A stretch of 64,000 bases of DNA from Cryptomeria japonica. Taxonomy: Eukaryota > Streptophyta > Pinopsida > Cupressales > Cupressaceae. Location of the stretch: positions 141,268,361 to 141,332,360 of the forward strand of contig NC_081406.1 of assembly GCF_030272615.1 (NCBI RefSeq), given 5' to 3'. How positions within the stretch are numbered: the first letter of the stretch is position 1; the number at the start of each line of letters is the position of its first letter. The position numbers were made by a program, and so were the translations under genes. Of this stretch, positions 11,051-22,460 are shown piece by piece. The notes under the pieces were generated by a model. It did no database searches. It was not told the DNA's origin and saw only the letters and a list, made by a program, of their open reading frames with translations.

Positions 11051-12978
11051 GATGGGATTTCCTTCATTGGATCTCCCTACCTTGACTGCATCAAAAAAAA
11101 TTGTAAAACCATACTCCAAATGGTGTACAATTATGCAAGAAAAATGCCTTGACATTAAAGACACTACAAAATTTTACTATTGAAAATCCCCCCTAAAGAT
11201 AAAAGATGTGGAACTTCATATTATAGATTGTAGAAAGGTAATTCTCACACACCTTGTTGAAGAAATTAGATGCCTAAAATGAAGTTGGTCAAGCCTCACA
11301 ACTAAGCAACAACCAACCACACAAAAGAGAATATTGCAACTAAGTAATGAACGCAAATTGAGATCAAGAAGAAACACTTGAATGAATAATGAATTGATAA
11401 TTACAAATATAAAAGATAGATTTCTTATATAGGCAAGTGAGATGGAGTAGGTAACCCTCATGACAAAACTAAATGCAAGATGTTGAATCATTTCTATCTA
11501 GGACACCTAAGATAATTAACATGAACAATATTAAATGATTTGATGCAGGAGCATCTTTATGAATGTATTTTGCCTTAGTTATTTATTTTGATTTTTTAAA
11601 ATTCAATTTGAAATAATTTTATGCCATTTTGGGATGGTTATGAATGGAAGATGATTGGCAGGGTTGAAAAGAGGTAGATGGGAGATAGGTCGGGATGGGT
11701 CGAGGAAGGCCAAATGGAGGAGGTTGACGATGGAAAGAGTAGGAAAGACCGAATAATAGAAGGTCATGTACTCTCTAGGAGAGTGAGGGGAATAGATTAA
11801 AGAAGCCACATAGAAGAACAAATTTTAGGGAGGTCAAACAATTAAAGGCTGGTAAGAAAATACAGAGGAGATGGCTGAGTAGAAGGCATGGACACAAAAA
11901 TAATGATAGAGGAAAGATGTTCAAGAAGATTGAGAGTTAGAATGGGCTTCAAGCTTAAGATGTGGAGCAAATAAAATGTGGAAGTTTGTTGAAAACTAAA
12001 GAAGGCATGAGAATAGTGACAGGAGTAGTTTGGATGACTAGAATCATGCCTATATTCTTGAATGAAGTAATTTTGTACCATCTTTGTGAAAGATTGAATA
12101 AATAAACGTTTCTTTGTTCATTAGGAGGCTCTATTAATTTATTGTGTTTCTTGAAGTCCCATCACCTTCTGGTAAGAGGTTTAATTAAGAAGACTAATTT
12201 TTTTATAGTTACTGTTGATAATATGGTATGTTGCATAATTTAGTTGTTGGTTAACAAGTTGTGTTCCCTTCAAAAATATAACAATATGACTATGTCCACA
12301 CAAGAGAACAAACTACCAATCAACAGTTGGATAAGTTGTGATTACCTATGCAACTTTCCTTTGAATTTTAAAGGTATGATATAGGTTTTGAGGTTTTTTA
12401 GGTTGTGCTTTTGACTAGAAAAAAAGAAAGGAAAAACTAAAAAGTAAACAAATACTAAATAATAAATTATAAATGATCTCCACAAAAAAGTATAAAGATC
12501 AATTACTACTTCTTCAAATTCAAATCATCCACTAACCAGTTCCATACAATACTCACACAAAGATGACCACCATATAACAACAAATGAATTTAGGGAAACA
12601 AGCCTTAAGATAACTCATCATATTAAAACTCAAAACAAAATGCATCCATATAAGAAGAACTCAAAATCTACTATAGTAGAAAGTCTAATCATATAGATAA
12701 ACTATTCAAAATTTTCATATCCAAGGATAAAAAATAAAATTAACTTGTCCTTTCAAAAAATAACACAAAGTCTATTATTTTAGTCTCCCCCCCACCTTTT
12801 TTCCTCCCCTTTTTATCTACTAATTACCCTTTTTTATATCTAAATCCCCTTTTCCATTTTCAAAAAATAGTTCATTTTAGAGTAACGGTCTTAGAAACGA
12901 CCTTTTAAACATGGTTTCAGATAAAAACAAAAATTACCAGAACTAACACTAAACCCATATTATAAACATTTGTCAACT
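11051..12978. other. AT-rich spacer, nothing recognised
   Basis: Small frames on both strands (for example 11216-11491, 11603-11821 and 11842-12081 on the minus strand) have no family signature. No LTR termini, primer-binding site or repeat arrays were seen. A C-run and a T-rich stretch lie at about 12785-12860. Confidence 0.5.
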
Positions 12979-13380
12979 TCACACTCCTTCATCGAGCACT
13001 GGATTTTGACCGACAATCTGATTATCAATCATCTTTGCCTTTGTCTCTTCTATAAATACCCAGAGTACTACTGGAAATTCATCTTCATCTTCTATAAGCT
13101 CCCAAGCAAGGTTGGTCAGGTCAAAAAGGATGTCATCCCGCATGTGTTCAAAATCTGGCTGTACCATGGGACCTTTTCCCTTAAGCACAATCTTCTCAGA
13201 ATAATCACCAGGATTTCTTCTAATAGCTATTTCTTCTATCAAACACCATTCATGATTTTTAGCTTGCTCAGGAATTTTTATTAATAAGGTAACAATATTC
13301 CTATATACAATAAAATCAGTTTGTTGTTTCCTTGCAAGAGAATGCAACCCTTGGATGGTGTTTCCTTGTTGGTTTTCCAT
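12979..13380 (-). CDS. Hypothetical 133-residue protein
   Basis: This is an open frame of 133 codons plus stop on the minus strand. It begins with MENQQGNT and has a protein-like, acidic composition, including IEDEDEFPVVLWVFIEE near residue 100 and EWCLIEEIAIRRNPGDYSEK in the middle. I see no signal peptide, membrane segment or known domain, and I do not recognise the family. No other coding feature of the spacer lies within 1 kb. The more ordinary amino-acid composition than the neighbouring AT-rich frames makes a real or recently dead gene, perhaps one exon of a larger one, plausible. Chance cannot be excluded. Confidence 0.35.
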   Translation of the reverse strand: MENQQGNTIQGLHSLARKQQTDFIVYRNIVTLLIKIPEQAKNHEWCLIEEIAIRRNPGDYSEKIVLKGKGPMVQPDFEHMRDDILFDLTNLAWELIEDEDEFPVVLWVFIEETKAKMIDNQIVGQNPVLDEGV

Positions 13381-14193
13381 CTAATTTAGGTCTGGGTTAT
13401 CAAATGGCAGTTGGTTATAATGACACAAAACCATTTTGACAAAGGGAAGTCATGATGGCATGTGTTACTTTAGTCATTCTCCAAAGGTGGTGCATTTAAT
13501 TCTGTTGGCAGAAAAGTAATAATATTAAGAATTATCGTTCATGTCGCTATCTTTTGCATGCTCTTAACCATTTAATCTGTTATTAATGATGGTACTTCAT
13601 GAATCTCCTTCGATTCATGTTTTAGAAATTGTGCATGGAAGTGGATTGACATAGAGACCAACGAGAAAAGAGGTTGAAAACCTTTGATACTCCTATATCA
13701 GTTCATGCAGGGCATCTAGTATCAAAGAGGAATAAGAAGTGGGAACTACAACAATTGATCAATCACCACCTGATAAGATTGAACTCTTCATTCTATCACG
13801 ATATCGAGTGAAAGTGGAATTCAGGAAAATCAAACATAGCTCCAACATGTTAGGATTTCATCGATAAGTGTGAGTGCAATAAGGAAGAACTTCCTATGGA
13901 TAGGCAATTTTGAAAAATGAAGTAGGGGATAAAAATTGGCTATGTCTAGGGACAAGGACTAAGGGGATGCAGAGAATCTAGATCTTTACACAAAGACTGG
14001 TGCCTTATCCATTGGGCTATAGAGTTAGAAAAAGAAGAAGGAAATGGTATTACATGGAGCCAAGAAAAGGAGCAAAGAGCATAGACCCAAAAGGAGTAAA
14101 AATGAAGTGAAGAGAGACTGGACAAGCCACACCAAAACCACCTAAACATATACATGGCCATTAGACCCTACCTTAGAATGCTTATGGATTTAT
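13381..14193. other. Spacer, nothing recognised
   Basis: No coding, repeat or LTR signature was found. The minus-strand frame at 13946-14161 is rich in Ser, Phe and Trp and looks like chance. Confidence 0.5.
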
Positions 14194-14652
14194 TCATGTG
14201 AAGTCATTTACTAGTTGAGAAAAATAGGAACCTTTATGAAAAAAGGAATTGTGACCACAAGATGTGATAGGAATTAACATCCGCTTGGCGACCACTCCAA
14301 TACCGAATCCTAGACATGAAGGGCGAAAAGACTTATTGTATGCATACCCATGCCCAAACAACCCTTCTTCATTAAAAATTTATGGACTACCTCCAATCCC
14401 TTCTTTAGCTTCGTGCAGGATCTCCATAAAGTGACCAAAATCACCATCAATTGTAACTTCATGAGTCTTAGCAGGACATAGAAAAGAATCATCTAAACCC
14501 AAGCCTTCTTTTTCTAAAATGCACAATAAATCATTTTGTACACTTACAGCCACTGGTTGTGATTTTAGAAAGCTACACTCTATTACCATGGAATCAAATT
14601 GTTGGCAATTGACACTCATCCAGTTTATAGGTGTTGTCATTGTTGGCAACAC
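14194..14652 (-). pseudogene. Broken unknown ORF
   Basis: One minus-strand frame runs from 14652 to 14194 with a single internal stop at 14380-14382. The upstream 90 codons include QPVAVSVQNDLLCILEKEG and DGDFGHFMEILHEAKEG. The 61 codons after the stop stay protein-like (FNEEGLFGHGYAYNKSF). The family is unknown. The first 15-20 codons overlap the presumed start of the outer copia LTR at 14600, so the original gene was probably cut by that insertion. It could also be part of a decayed retroelement. Confidence 0.35.
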
Positions 14653-15529
14653 ACTTCATTGGAGATCTGGCAATCAAGGTAAACGACATTCACTTCACCA
14701 GCATTCAAGGAACTGACAAGCATGTAACCGACAAACTTGGAACTGGTATTCTAAGGCCAACATAGGAGATTGATTCGGCAAGCATGGAGAGGCAATGGTC
14801 ATATTGTTTCATGTCTATATTTTGTTTGGTCTGACATGTGTCTTATCATTTGAAATATGGTTGTAATCTGACATAAGGAATTTGTGTTTATTCATGTAAT
14901 TGGGTATATAAATCAATCTGGGTTAGGTCATTTTGTGGATATGATAAATAAGAGATGTGATAGGTTATGTGATGGTATGTGAGTGAGATCTTGATCAATG
15001 GAATGCAAATGTAAAGATCTGTAATCAATCTTGATTATGTGTCTAGAGGTTTGGGAAGCAATCTAAGCTACTGGTAATGGAGGTTACAATATAACTGGTA
15101 CAGATATTGCTTTAACCAGAACACATCCAGTATAGGAGATGCTCATTCCGAGTTTAGTTTTTGTTTGTAATCTAGTACTTTGGATCTGTATTCAATGAGG
15201 CTCCTTTTGTGATGAGTATTGTGCTCTAGGCAGTGTGCCTTCCTACATGTGCAGGCCCCTCTTGTAATATTTATTCAGTTGGCTAGTGGGTAGATATTGT
15301 GGGTCTCCAATCCCAGATGATTTTTCCTCTTTGAGGCTTTCCACATATAAATATTTGTGTTATGGTTTTGATTCATGTGGTTGCATTAATATTACTTGTT
15401 GTTACTTTCTTTTATGCACATCGGTTATTAATTAAATTTGTTAATAAGGTTAAATATATTATATTTAACAAAACACTGATTCACCCCCCCGCCCCCCCCC
15501 TTCCCTCTTAGTGTTCTTGGATTAAAACA
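14600..15529 (+). repeat. 5' LTR of the outer copia element
   Basis: The right end is firm: TTAAAACA at 15529 abuts a primer-binding site. The left end is TGTTGGCAATTG at 14600, or TGTTGGCAAC at 14641. Internal landmarks match other copia LTRs of the window: a TATATAAAT box at 14905-14913, CTCTAGGCAGTGTGCCTTCC followed by CAGGCCCCTCTTGTAAT, and the U5 motif TGATTCACCCCCCC at about 15477. Its 3' LTR is not in the window. Confidence 0.7.
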
Positions 15530-15543
15530 ATTGGTATCAGAGC
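15530..15543 (+). other. tRNA primer-binding site (outer copia)
   Basis: ATTGGTATCAGAGC stands directly after the LTR. It is the standard copia site complementary to the 3' end of initiator methionine tRNA. Confidence 0.9.
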
Positions 15544-15597
15544 TTGGTGCCTCAGAATAAGTATAACAGCTTGAGGAAGATCCTATCTCCAGAATCC

Positions 15598-15721
15598 ATG
15601 GAGATGAGTCTAGAGAAGGAAATTGAACTAGCACTTGAAGAATATGATGTTGAAAGGTTGAAGAACTTGAAGCTGCAAGATGAGTTGAATTATGTAAAGG
15701 AATTCATCCTCACCCTGTAGG
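15598..15721 (+). pseudogene. Outer copia gag, 5' part
   Basis: An ATG at 15598, only 55 bp after the primer-binding site, opens a frame of 40 codons. These are strongly charged and helical (MEMSLEKEIELALEEYD, then VERLKNLKLQDELNYVKEF), and the frame then meets TAG at 15718-15720. The frame resumes unchanged at 23683 after the nested insertion, and the TAG falls in the 5-bp target duplication. Unlike the other copias here it lacks the N-terminal Gag domain with NYxxWxxRM. The protein therefore starts as a coiled coil, which suggests a 5'-deleted, non-autonomous Gag. Confidence 0.55.
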
Positions 15722-16836
15722 TGTTAGGATAACTAGAGAACAACTAAGAGGGGGGGGGGTGAATCAGTTGTTAACATATTATAACTTTTAATCCAGAATA
15801 TGGCCTTAAACAAATCAAATACCAGTAAAGCATAGATAGATGCCAGTAGGAACAGATACTAGTAAACAATACAACTTAATAATTAACCAGATACTCAATG
15901 TAAAGAAACCATACCACATAACACCATGATTTGTATGTGGAAAATCCAGAAAGGGAAAAACCATGGTGGGAAGCCTACCCACAGTCAGATGATACTTCTG
16001 TAGAAAGTATGTGTTACAAGAGGGGCCTACACTTGTAGGAAGGCACACTACCTAGAGCGTACTGCTCAATACAAAAGAGTCTCACTAACTACAGAGAGGA
16101 TACAACCATCTCAAGGTAAATGGACAACAATCCAATAAAGTGATTTGCTAGAAATAGCATCTACTATGCCCGATTACAGTCTCGATTAAGCTCAATGTTG
16201 GAGGACCAAATCCTCTTCTGAATCCAATTTAATGACTAATGATTGACCAAATCCTCTTCCTTAATGATATTACAATATTCGCATATTACATTCCTTTACC
16301 ATGACCTTTCCAATAACCATGATACTTTACAAAGAGTTTCTACCTCTTATTTATAAAACCTTAAGGCCTAAACTGATTAGGTCGGCCACCTAAAGATATT
16401 GCAATAATATCATTATATAATTCCATTTACAATGATATGCTATGTTGGCTTAAGACCAAAACAATAATAACAAATCTATAAATCATCTCGAATCATCCTA
16501 GTAACGTGTAGAGTACACGTTAGCATGATACCGGTCCATAACCTAGATAGGTACCGGACCTATTCTAGGTCCACTGCGCCAAAGAAATGTCTTCAAACAA
16601 TTGAAGCATGATCAACGAACATCTTCAGCATCCTAAAATCCTCGAAGAAGCTGCACCAACACCAATTGTGCATCCTGTCATGATTCCTCAATGAAAGCTC
16701 TACCGGTAAAGCCTTAAACCAGTGTCGGTAAGGGTTTACCAGAGTGTGATAAAATCTGATTACCAATCCAATACCAACTGACCAAAACATTCTCATAGAG
16801 CATCTTTACTGATACAATCATGTCGAAAGTGTCCAA
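15722..16836 (-). repeat. Solo LTR, left part
   Basis: The LTR starts TGTTAGGATAAC at 15722 and is preceded by GTAGG (15717-15721). The other end, ATGCCAACA at 23682, is followed by GTAGG (23683-23687), a perfect 5-bp target duplication. Removing the nested copia (16837-23533 plus one copy of its duplication) leaves about 1259 bp with no internal coding region, so it is a solo LTR formed by LTR-LTR recombination. The run of G at 15752-15760 followed by TGAATCAGTTGTTAA is the minus-strand U5 motif, giving the orientation. Confidence 0.8.
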
Positions 16837-17895
16837 TGTAGGTCCCGGAGACAACTGAGAGGGGGGGGGGGGTGAATCAATTGTCTAATAAATTCAAACC
16901 AAAAACTTATTAACCAGCTTAATGCTTAATACCGGTAAATCAGTTAAGTCTGTCGGTAGATAGTGTTAACAATAAATTGCTATACCAGTAAGAATTAATG
17001 CATGAAACATAAGCACAAAGTCATCCACAACACATGATACCAATATTTGTACGTGGAAACCCTGTAAGGGGAAAAACCACAGTGGCAAACCCTACCCATA
17101 ATCAGATGATACTACTGCAGATAGTAAGTGTACAAGAGGGGTCTGCACATGCAAAAAGGCCAATAGCCTAGAGCTCACTGCTCAATCACAAATGGGAGTC
17201 ACACTGACTACAATTGGATGGTTAAATCCAATAAGAATGTACTACACAAAATAGCATCTTCATATGCTTGATTCAGTACCGGTGTAATGCAGATATGCTT
17301 CTACAAAAACCTAACTTCACCTTCAAATGATGTCTTCATGTATGCCTCTGCTTTATCTCACATATACCTTTACTTAAATCTTTTTCACATTCCACACTTG
17401 ATCTTACAAATAAGATCTTACATTTATACCATACCCTAAGACCAATTTTAGCAGGTCGGCTCTACAAGATATTACAATAAAAATATTTTACAAACAATAC
17501 AATATCCGATGCAATAACCGATTGAACATGTCAGCTTAATGCATTTACAACAATAATAAATCATCTCCATAGCATGCCATGCTGATCTGGAAAAGATAAA
17601 CCTGCTGATGTAACCCTAGATAACCTAGACCTATTTGCCGGTAAAAGAAAATATGCAAATAAGAATATACCAATGATTATTATTTCAAAATAAAGTGTCC
17701 ACATGATGTCTTCGACATTACCAAGTATCTTCCATGTCATTTCAGGTACCGGTGAACATTATATCCTGTCGGTTAATCATATATTGGTAACTGTTGCACA
17801 ATTTACTGTTTGCCGGTGAATGTTACTGAATCTCCAAAGTAGGTGTATTTAGTAGGTGTTGACATCAATGACAAAACCATACCAAAATACCAACA
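16837..17895 (-). repeat. Copia-2 3' LTR
   Basis: This 1059-bp copy begins TGTAGGTCCCGGAGACAAC and ends AAAATACCAACA on the plus strand. It is the partner of 22461-23533, from which it differs mainly by single bases and by lacking a short tandem duplication found at about 23440-23460 of the partner. Confidence 0.9.
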
Positions 17896-17908
17896 ATCTC
17901 CCCCTTTG
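17896..17908 (-). other. Copia-2 polypurine tract
   Basis: The minus strand reads CCAAAGGGGGAGAT immediately before the 3' LTR, the priming site for plus-strand DNA synthesis. Confidence 0.8.
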
Positions 17909-18248
17909 GCATTGATGGCAACACAAGATGGAAAAACCATCAAAGTGCCAAAACAGAAATGCCAAGTGTAAAACCAACAATCTCCCTAAAGTGACAATCT
18001 CTCCCCCTAGGAGCAACATGAGTTATTTTATGTTATCCTGTACCAATTTTCACCATAGATATCTCTCCTCAATTGATAATGTGTTTTTCCATATATCTCT
18101 CCCCCTTTGACATCAAATGCCAAAGCTATAAATTTTAAGTCCATACAAAAATACCAACTACTCCCCCTGAGAAGTAGCTTCCTCATCAAATACCAGAATA
18201 AAAGATTTGGCCATTTAATTCTATCGGTTGATGACAATCATCAACTGT
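17909..18248 (-). other. Copia-2 3' untranslated region
   Basis: This is non-coding DNA between the RNase H stop codon and the polypurine tract. It contains several CTCCCCCT (AGGGGGAG on the coding strand) purine tracts, which may be secondary plus-strand priming sites. No gene was found. Confidence 0.5.
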
Positions 18249-18722
18249 CTAAGTCTCTACCAATGGAGGTATGACTCCGAGCTGATATCTGAGATACTCA
18301 AAAGTTTCCTTAGGCAAAGGTTTTGTGAAAATATCTGCAAGTTGTTCTTTAGTATTCACATACACCAGTTTTATCTCCTTTTCTTCAACTTTTTCCCTTA
18401 GAAAATTCAATTTGATAGAAACATGTTTTGTTTTAGAATGTAATACTGGATTCTTAGATATATCAATTGTTGCAGTGTTATCACAATATATAGTAATAGG
18501 TTCCTTGCATTTTACCTTTATGTCTTTCAACATCTGCTTAAGCCAAAGTACCTATGTACAATTTGTTGCTGCAATAACATATTCTGATTCTGCTGTTGAT
18601 AAATATGTACAACTCTATTTCTTACTTAACCAAGAAACTAATCTCTTTCCAAGAAAGAATGCTCCTCCAGTGGTGCTTTTTCTATCATCCACATCTCCTA
18701 CCCAATTTGCATTTGTGTATGC
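18249..18722 (-). pseudogene. Copia-2 RNase H
   Basis: The minus-strand translation carries the copia RNase H signature: NWVGDVDDRKSTTGGAFF with the first Asp, then TAESEYVIAATNC with Glu, then IYCDNTATIDISKNPVLHS with Asp. It ends with the conserved VNTKEQLADIFTKPL and a stop at 18249. Internal stops (two between 18540 and 18640) and a frameshift from the reverse transcriptase frame near 18700-18780 break it. Its job would be to remove the RNA strand during reverse transcription. Confidence 0.85.
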
Positions 18723-20005
18723 ATATAGATCAAAATTTTCATCTTTAGGATACCATAATCCAAGATTGTTGTGCCTTGTAAGTACTGGAAAATCCTCGTT
18801 ACTATTGATTCATGATTTTCCCTAGGATTACTCTGAAATCTAGAAACTATACACACTGCATTCATAATATTAGGTCTGGTTTGTGTCAAATACAGTAAAC
18901 CTCCTATCATAGATTTGTATCTATTTGGATTAACAGGTGTAGATTCATCCCTTTGAGATAATTTGTCATTTGTAGTCATAGGTGTGCTTACTAGTTTAGA
19001 GTTCTCCATCCCAAATTTCTTAAGAAGTTCTTTCAAGTACTTAAAATGACTCAAAAATATGCCTTTATTAGTCTGTAAAATCTGCAATCCTAAAAAGAAT
19101 TTTATTTCTCTGATCATAGACATTTCAAATTCATGCTTCTTTTCAAGAGAAAATTCTTTGCATAATTCATCTTCTCCTCCAAAAATTATATCATCAACAA
19201 ATACTTCCATAATCAAGATGTCATCATTAGTTACTTTGTAATATAAATTGCTATCTGCATTTCCTTTAGTAAAACCAATCTTTAAAAGATACTTATCCAA
19301 TCTTGCATACCAAGCTCTTGGAGCTTGTTTTAATTCATACAGAGCTTTTCTTAATCTGCAAACCATATCATTGTCATCTATCAAGGAAAATCCATCAGGT
19401 TGTTCAATATAGACTTCCTCTTCAAGATCTCCATTCAAAAATGCCCATTTAATATCCATTTGATAAACTTTTTAATCCTTGTGGGCTGCAAAGGCCAAGA
19501 ATAATCTAACTGCCTCAATTCTAGCTACCGGTGCAAAATTTTCATTGTAGTCAACTCCTTCTTTCTGAGAACATCCCTTACACACTAGTCTTGCTTTATT
19601 TCTGACAACCTTGCCATCTTCATTGATTTTATTTCTAAATACCCATTTGGTTCCAATTATATTTTTATTTTTAGGCCGGGGAACTAATGTCCAAGTATTA
19701 TTTTTCTCAATTTGTCCTAATTCTTCTTCCATAGCTTTAATCCAAAATTTATCTTCACATGCCTCATTGACAGATAATGGTTCAATTTGAGAAATAAGAC
19801 ATACCTCTTCATTTGCCAATCTTCCTCTTGTCATGACTCCTTTAAATTTGCTTCCAATGATTTGATCTTTAGAATGATTTAGTCTTACATACCAAGGTGT
19901 CTTAGTCTGTTGTTGTTCTTCAATTACTGTGGAATCCTCTGATGATACCAGAGTAACTAGATCATCATTCTGTACCGATGGATTTATTGTAGGCTCATTT
20001 GTCAT
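18698..20005 (-). pseudogene. Copia-2 reverse transcriptase
   Basis: Two frames, 19472-20005 and 18698-19459, are separated by a single in-frame stop. They hold the copia reverse transcriptase: [36 protein letters not shown] and [11 protein letters not shown], then QMDIKWAFLNGDLEEEVY and QPDGF. LYELKQAPRAWYARLD and the catalytic VFVDDIIF follow, then FFLGLQI and LLYLTQTRPNI. All core residues, including the two Asp of VDD, are present, so the enzyme died recently. The N-terminal part ([11 protein letters not shown]) is the linker after integrase. Confidence 0.9.
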
Positions 20006-20092
20006 AATTTTTGTTCCCGGTTCAGAGTCTATATACCTTGAAGTTCCTCTGAATTGTTCATCAATCTTTACATTTGTACCCTCAACAATTTT

Positions 20093-20653
20093 CTATAATC
20101 TTTTATTAAAACATCTATATGCTTTACTCTTAGATGAATAACCAAGAAATATTCCTTCATCACTTCTAAGATCAAACTTGCCAATATACTCATCTCTTCT
20201 AATATAACATTTACTTCCAAAAATTCTGAAATACTTAAGAGTAGGAGTATTACCAAACCATAGTTCATGAGGGGTCTTACCGGTTTCACCTTTAATGTGA
20301 ACTTTGTTGAATGTATAGACAGTAGTGCTTACTGCCTCTCTCCAGTACACATGTGGTAGATTTGCTTCTGATAACATACTTCTTGTTGCATCCAAAATAG
20401 TTCTATTTTTCCTTTCAACAACTCCATTTTGTTGTGGTGTCTGAGGTGCTGATAACTGTCTTTTGATTCCATTTACTTCACAGAATGTATTAATGTCTTT
20501 AGATGTGAATTCTCCTCCTTGATCTGATCTTAAACATTTAATTTTCTTACCGGTTTCATTTTCAACCATTGCTTTGAATAGTTTGAACTTCCCAAGTGCT
20601 TCTGATTTTTCTCTGAGAAAAGTAACCCAACACATTTTTAGAATAATCATCAA
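20093..20653 (-). pseudogene. Copia-2 integrase, C-terminal part
   Basis: This frame follows a frameshift near 20640. It carries SDQGGEFTSKDI with the second catalytic Asp and PQQNGVVERKNRTILD with the Glu. Downstream are FGSKCYIRRDEYIGKFD and DEGIFLGYSSKSKAYRCFN, the region typical of copia integrase C-termini. The first catalytic Asp (HTDLCGP) lies in the preceding frame at about 20720. The enzyme would insert the element cDNA. Confidence 0.9.
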
Positions 20654-22403
20654 TAATTAGCATGAAATATCTATCACCTTGTAAGCTTTTAGTTCTAGCT
20701 GGACCACATAAATCAGTATGAATTAAATCAAGGGCATTATTGGATTTTTCTGGAATGCTTTTGAAACTAGCTCTAACTTGTGTTCCAAATTGACATTCCT
20801 TGCAAATTGTATTCTGAGGTTTCACAATTTTAGGTAGATCTCTAACTGCCTTAAAAGTACTGATTTTTACCATGCAATCAAAATTTACATGACATAGTCT
20901 TTTATGCCATAGCCAACTTTCATCTATATGTGCAATTAAGCATGCGTTTTCACTATTATTCAAATGAAAGATATTACCTCTAGTCTGATTACCGGTTGCA
21001 ATTTCCAAACCAGTTCTATTCATGATTTTGCATTTTCCATTTTTAAATTGTAACTGAAAACCTTTCTCAACTAATTGACCAACACTTAAAAGATTATGTT
21101 TTAATCCTTCAACATAGTAGACATTATCAGTGTTATGTTTACCATCAAGAGATATTGATCCCTTACCTTTGATTGAACAGGCTTTGTCATCTGTGAATCT
21201 TACTAAACCACCATTGTATTCTTGAAAGTTCAAGAATTTACCTTTGTCTCCAGTCATGTGATGTGAGCATCCTGAGTCAATAATCCATTCATCCTTTGAT
21301 TCAACTTTAGCTGCTAGGGCTTGTTCTACCGGTTGAGCAATAGGTACCGGTTGATCTTCTATTATAGCAACAAAGACCCATCCATTGTCTGCTGGATCCT
21401 CATCAGAATCATCAGTCACACCTTCATTAGCAATGTAACAAGATTTATCTTTGTTTTTCTTAAATCGATATCTTTGATATTCAGGATTAGGTTTGTATGT
21501 TCTTCTAGCTTCTTCTCTTAGTCTAGCATGTCTATCAAGGCATCTTGAAGCCATATGACCAATCTTATTGCAGTTAAAACATTTAATGGGTGCTTTACCT
21601 TCATACTTACTTCCAATTGGGCCTTTTGGCATTTTTCTTGCAAATAGTGCTTCAAGTTCTTCAAGCTCTTCATTCTCCTTCCTGGTTTCTTCAAGTTCTC
21701 TTGCATAAAAGGCTCTCCAGTCTGATTTGTCAAAGGATGGAGCAGATGATGTTGATACTTTGAAAGCCAAATCATTTTTTATAGTAGTAACAGGACCAAA
21801 TTCCTCAATTTCAAAAGCTGAAAGTTTTCCAATCAATGTATCCCTAGTTACTGATGTTTTAGGCATTGTTCTCAACTCATTTATAGTAGTAACCTTCATT
21901 TTATATGCCAGTGGCAAACCTCTTAAGATTTTTGAAACAATCTCATCTTCACTCAAGGTTCCTCCACAACATTTGATACCTAAAACAATTTCATTTACTC
22001 TTTCCATAAAAGCAAAAATCCTTTCATCTTCTTCCATTTTCAGATGTTCGTACCTGACTTGGAAGCTTTCAATCTTTGCAATTTTGACTATGGAGTCCCC
22101 TTCATTTAGTGTTTCCAAATGATCCCAAATAGCTTTTGCAGTGGACCTATCTGATAATCCCATGATTTGTTGATCTGATAATGCGCTCAAGAGTGCTTCT
22201 CTTGCTTTGCAATCATTTTCTTCATCTTTAGCTAAAGTAGTGGGAGCAGTCTGACTAGCTATAGCAGCAGTATAACCATTTTTAGTAACTTCCGAGATGT
22301 CTTTACCAATGCAATTCAGATGTGTCTCCATTCTAATTTTCCATATCCCATAGTTGGTTCCATCAATTTTAGGACTATCCTTTCTGAAATAATTAGTAGA
22401 CAT
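20562..22403 (-). CDS. Copia-2 Gag-protease-integrase N-terminus
   Basis: This open frame of 613 codons starts MSTNYFRKDSPKIDGTNYG, just inside the primer-binding site. It has a Gag domain (residues about 15-250), a zinc knuckle CFNCNKIGHMASRC (about 275) and the protease active site WIIDSGCSHHMTGD (about 372). The pre-integrase region follows (LWHKRLCHVNFD, about 495), then the first integrase catalytic Asp in HTDLCGPARTKS (about 563). The frame is lost after FMLIIDDYSKN, where a frameshift moves the integrase to another frame. A single start and no in-frame stop show little decay in gag. Confidence 0.9.
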   Translation of the reverse strand: MSTNYFRKDSPKIDGTNYGIWKIRMETHLNCIGKDISEVTKNGYTAAIASQTAPTTLAKDEENDCKAREALLSALSDQQIMGLSDRSTAKAIWDHLETLNEGDSIVKIAKIESFQVRYEHLKMEEDERIFAFMERVNEIVLGIKCCGGTLSEDEIVSKILRGLPLAYKMKVTTINELRTMPKTSVTRDTLIGKLSAFEIEEFGPVTTIKNDLAFKVSTSSAPSFDKSDWRAFYARELEETRKENEELEELEALFARKMPKGPIGSKYEGKAPIKCFNCNKIGHMASRCLDRHARLREEARRTYKPNPEYQRYRFKKNKDKSCYIANEGVTDDSDEDPADNGWVFVAIIEDQPVPIAQPVEQALAAKVESKDEWIIDSGCSHHMTGDKGKFLNFQEYNGGLVRFTDDKACSIKGKGSISLDGKHNTDNVYYVEGLKHNLLSVGQLVEKGFQLQFKNGKCKIMNRTGLEIATGNQTRGNIFHLNNSENACLIAHIDESWLWHKRLCHVNFDCMVKISTFKAVRDLPKIVKPQNTICKECQFGTQVRASFKSIPEKSNNALDLIHTDLCGPARTKSLQGDRYFMLIIDDYSKNVLGYFSQRKIRSTWEVQTIQSNG

Positions 22404-22446
22404 TAGATCTCCTCAAGTTGTTAAACTTCTGCAAAAAGAGGACTAG

Positions 22447-22460
22447 GCTCTAATACCAAT
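22447..22460 (-). other. Copia-2 tRNA primer-binding site
   Basis: The minus strand reads ATTGGTATTAGAGC next to the 5' LTR. It shares the T variant of the initiator-methionine complement with the elements at 2919 and 6924. Confidence 0.85.

Noticed and set aside
15478-15500. G-quadruplex at the C runs of LTRs
   Set aside because: Each is a single homopolymer run inside a conserved U5 motif, not four separated G-tracts.
18325-18825. 166-codon plus-strand ORF
   Set aside because: Antisense to the well-supported Copia-2 RNase H and reverse transcriptase.
21727-22122. 131-codon plus-strand ORF
   Set aside because: Antisense to the intact Copia-2 Gag frame.
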